Source of the DNA: Oscillospiraceae bacterium
GTDB taxonomy: Bacteria; Bacillota; Clostridia; Oscillospirales; Ruminococcaceae
Direction: 5' to 3'
Assembly: GCA_900768705.1 (NCBI GenBank)
Contig: CAAGEB010000023.1
Coordinates: 1 to 6,813 of the forward strand
Length of the DNA stretch: 6,813 nucleotides
The notes beneath the pieces are model-generated. The model saw only the letters and a program-made list of their open reading frames with translations. It had not been told where the DNA came from and searched no databases. The translations under genes were made by a program, and so were the position numbers. Below are positions 5,559 through 6,813 of this stretch, in pieces (position 1 is the stretch's first letter; each line of letters begins with the position of its first letter).

Positions 5559-5566
5559 CTTATTTG
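5549..5566 (+). promoter_or_regulatory. corA ribosome-binding site and TTG start
   Basis: AAGGAGG (5550-5556) is a near-perfect Shine-Dalgarno, seven bases before the TTG at 5564-5566. No ATG or GTG lies in frame between the upstream stop (5534) and this codon, and the encoded VKYYRT start fits CorA relatives. A very strong site with a weak start codon suits a gene gated by masking of the site. Confidence 0.8.
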
Positions 5567-6511
5567 GTTAAATATTACAGAACCGTTGAGGGTAAGGTAT
5601 GTGAAATTGAGAACCTTGAGCCGGGCTGCTGGGTCTCGGTTGTTACCCCCACGGAGACGGAAATTTCTGATCTGGAAGAGGATCTGAATATTGACAGAGA
5701 CTATATCCGTGCCGCATTGGACGAAGAGGAGCCTTCCCGTATTGAAAGCGACGACGGCGTTACTCTCATTGTCGTGGACTATCCTGTGGCGGAAAAGGAC
5801 AATGACCCGGACGGAACGCTGCTTTATTCAACCACGCCAATGTCAATAATCATTACGGAAAAGAATGTAATTACCGTAAGCGCAAAGGAAAATGTTGTGC
5901 TGGACGAGCTGGCAAAGGGCGTAGTGAAGGGCATTCAGTTCAATCTCAGAACCCGTTTTGTTTTTACAATCCTGCTGCGGATTGCGGCAAGGTATTTGCA
6001 GTATCTGAAACAGATTGACAAGATTTCAAACTATGTTGAAGGAAAGATGTACCGTTCCATGCTGAATAAGGGGCTTATTCAGCTTTTCGGTCTGGAAAAA
6101 TCCTTGGTTTATTTTTCCACATCTCTTAAATCCAATGAGGCGGTGCTTGAAAAGCTGATGCGGGGTCGGTTCATAAAGCTTTACGAAGAAGATCAGGATC
6201 TTCTGGACGATGTTATTATCGAAGTCAAGCAGGCAATTGAAATGACGGATATTTATTCCAACATTTTAAGCCGCACCATGGACGCCTTTTCCAGCATTAT
6301 CAACAATAATCTGAACATAGTGATGAAGCGAATGACCACAATTACGATAATAATAGCTTTACCAACGATTGTGTTCAGCTTTTACGGAATGAATCTTAAT
6401 GAAAATGCCGGAGGACTGCCTCTTGCAAATCTGTGGTTTCCCCTGGTGCTGAGTTTGGTTTTATCCGTTCTGGTCGGTATTCTTATAACGAAAATCCAGA
6501 AATTCAAATAA
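5564..6511 (+). CDS. corA: CorA family Mg2+ transporter
   Basis: This 315-residue, two-helix metal transporter assembles, by family precedent, as a membrane pentamer passing Mg2+ (some members Co2+ or Ni2+). The N-terminal cytoplasmic alpha/beta domain covers about 1-125 and is acidic. A long helical stalk with many charged residues runs from about 126 to 255. Transmembrane helix 1 (about 257-273) ends in the signature YGMN (274-277), which forms the selectivity entrance. The short periplasmic loop contains NENAGGLP, and helix 2 is about 291-309, followed by a basic end. Length is normal. Translation starts at a TTG. The gene has its own promoter and a structured leader with an upstream ORF, so it is probably regulated after transcription starts, plausibly by Mg2+. 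A strong hairpin follows 8 bases after the stop. Confidence 0.95.
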   Translation: MVKYYRTVEGKVCEIENLEPGCWVSVVTPTETEISDLEEDLNIDRDYIRAALDEEEPSRIESDDGVTLIVVDYPVAEKDNDPDGTLLYSTTPMSIIITEKNVITVSAKENVVLDELAKGVVKGIQFNLRTRFVFTILLRIAARYLQYLKQIDKISNYVEGKMYRSMLNKGLIQLFGLEKSLVYFSTSLKSNEAVLEKLMRGRFIKLYEEDQDLLDDVIIEVKQAIEMTDIYSNILSRTMDAFSSIINNNLNIVMKRMTTITIIIALPTIVFSFYGMNLNENAGGLPLANLWFPLVLSLVLSVLVGILITKIQKFK

Positions 6512-6519
6512 AAAGCTAA

Positions 6520-6547
6520 ACCCCCGTTGGAAAACTCCAACGGGGGT
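6520..6547 (-). terminator. 12-bp hairpin; intrinsic terminator in leftward reading
   Basis: ACCCCCGTTGGA (6520-6531) and TCCAACGGGGGT (6536-6547) form a perfect 12-bp stem with an AAAC loop. On the plus strand there is no T-run after it. Read leftward it is followed by TTTAGCTTTTTATTTG, a reasonable tail. It therefore looks like a terminator for transcripts coming from the right, into the 3' end of corA. It may still stop or stabilise corA mRNA as a 3' hairpin. Confidence 0.6.
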
Positions 6548-6640
6548 AAGCCGCTGTTTCCCAACGATACTCTGCAATGTGGATTTGTCCGTTCCTGTAA
6601 GGTAATAAGTCTGTTCTTTTCCGTGGACACCCACCCCTAC
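6545..6640 (-). repeat. Inverted copy of the left-flank repeat terminus
   Basis: Read on the minus strand this contains AGACTTATTACCTTACAG, identical to 168-185, then AATCCACATTGCA, identical to 195-207. GTTGGGAAACAGCGGCTT follows, one base different from 532-549. The order is that of the left-flank element edge, so the two flanks present related ends facing the gene block. There is no coding potential. Confidence 0.65.
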
Positions 6641-6647
6641 CTGTGTA

Positions 6648-6708
6648 ACCGCCTTTAATGCGCAGCGTCGTGCTGCGCTTGGGCGGTCACCGTGCAACAT
6701 CGTGTTGC
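6648..6708 (+). repeat. Hairpin module C-D, copy 2
   Basis: Inner stem GCGCAGC (6660-6666) with GCTGCGC (6672-6678) is identical to copy 1. Outer stem CCGCC (6649-6653) with GGCGG (6682-6686) is extended by A6648-T6687, where copy 1 has T372-A411. Hairpin D is GCAACA (6694-6699) with TGTTGC (6703-6708). A third hairpin, CCCTCCCT (6708-6715) with AGGGAGGG (6718-6725), follows and is absent from copy 1. Confidence 0.8.
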
Positions 6709-6741
6709 CCTCCCTCAAGGGAGGGGAATAAGAGGGGTACA

Positions 6742-6812
6742 GCCTGTTGCCCTTTGTTGCGGCGCATCCGTGCGCCGCTTTTGGGGCAACTGCGCAAACA
6801 TCCTGTTTGCGC
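6742..6812 (+). repeat. Hairpin module A-B, copy 2
   Basis: Hairpin A is GCGGCGC (6759-6765) with GCGCCGC (6772-6778) around ATCCGT. Hairpin B is a perfect 9-bp stem, GCGCAAACA (6792-6800) with TGTTTGCGC (6804-6812), around TCC. Here modules run C-D then A-B, whereas on the left A-B precedes C-D. The repeat field continues past the window edge. No gene is seen in the remainder of this flank. Confidence 0.75.
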
Positions 6813-6813
6813 C

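Noticed and set aside
5435..5563. M-box (ykoK) Mg2+ riboswitch before corA
   Set aside because: The leader is shorter than the roughly 165-base M-box and lacks its conserved blocks; only a short GGTGAG is shared, which here serves as a ribosome-binding site.
6382..6718. Minus-strand frames across the corA end and right repeats
   Set aside because: They cover corA antisense and repeat hairpins, without a start signal or recognisable protein.
271..6812. CRISPR array
   Set aside because: Repeats are palindromic modules of unequal length without regular unique spacers, and no cas gene is present.
1..6813. tRNA or rRNA genes
   Set aside because: No cloverleaf with a T-loop GTTC motif and acceptor pairing was seen; TTCG and GTTCGGGG in the repeats lack the rest of the structure.

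Overview
The window looks like chromosomal DNA from a gut-type Bacillota, most likely a clostridial lineage near Ruminococcus/Oscillospiraceae. This rests on the moderate GC content, the Gram-positive Shine-Dalgarno sites, the S11 carboxypeptidase with a C-terminal membrane anchor, and the clostridial style of the metallophosphoesterase and the YdbC-like protein. It is an inference from protein style, not from a marker gene.

Layout: bases 1-736 are non-coding and packed with hairpins and repeats, including a perfect 58-bp inverted repeat. Bases 737-3265 hold three leftward genes: a MATE efflux transporter with its own promoter, and upstream of it a two-gene unit in which a metallophosphoesterase overlaps a PC4/YdbC-like nucleic-acid-binding protein and ends at a terminator-like hairpin. 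Bases 3266-3426 form a divergent promoter region with an 11-bp-period direct repeat resembling a WalR/PhoP box. Rightward from 3427 come a membrane-anchored D-Ala-D-Ala carboxypeptidase and rlmH, which overlap. A CorA-family Mg2+ transporter follows with its own promoter and a roughly 130-nt leader. From 6520 to the right edge the DNA is again non-coding and repeat-rich, and is homologous to the left flank.

The most interesting feature is the corA leader (about 5435-5563). It holds a 22-codon upstream ORF with a good ribosome-binding site and an early Asp-Pro. It also has three mutually exclusive pairing segments and an anti-Shine-Dalgarno tract that can cover the corA ribosome-binding site. 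It reads as a translation-controlled RNA switch. Enteric Mg2+ transporter genes have leader peptides of this kind, but I do not recognise this one as a known Rfam family.

The second notable signal is the repeat family in both flanks. Hairpin modules recur in different order, and several stems differ by paired compensatory changes, so pairing has been kept while sequence drifted. The gene functions (drug/solute export, peptidoglycan trimming, 23S rRNA methylation, Mg2+ uptake) are housekeeping, and I see no defence, phage or biosynthetic system.
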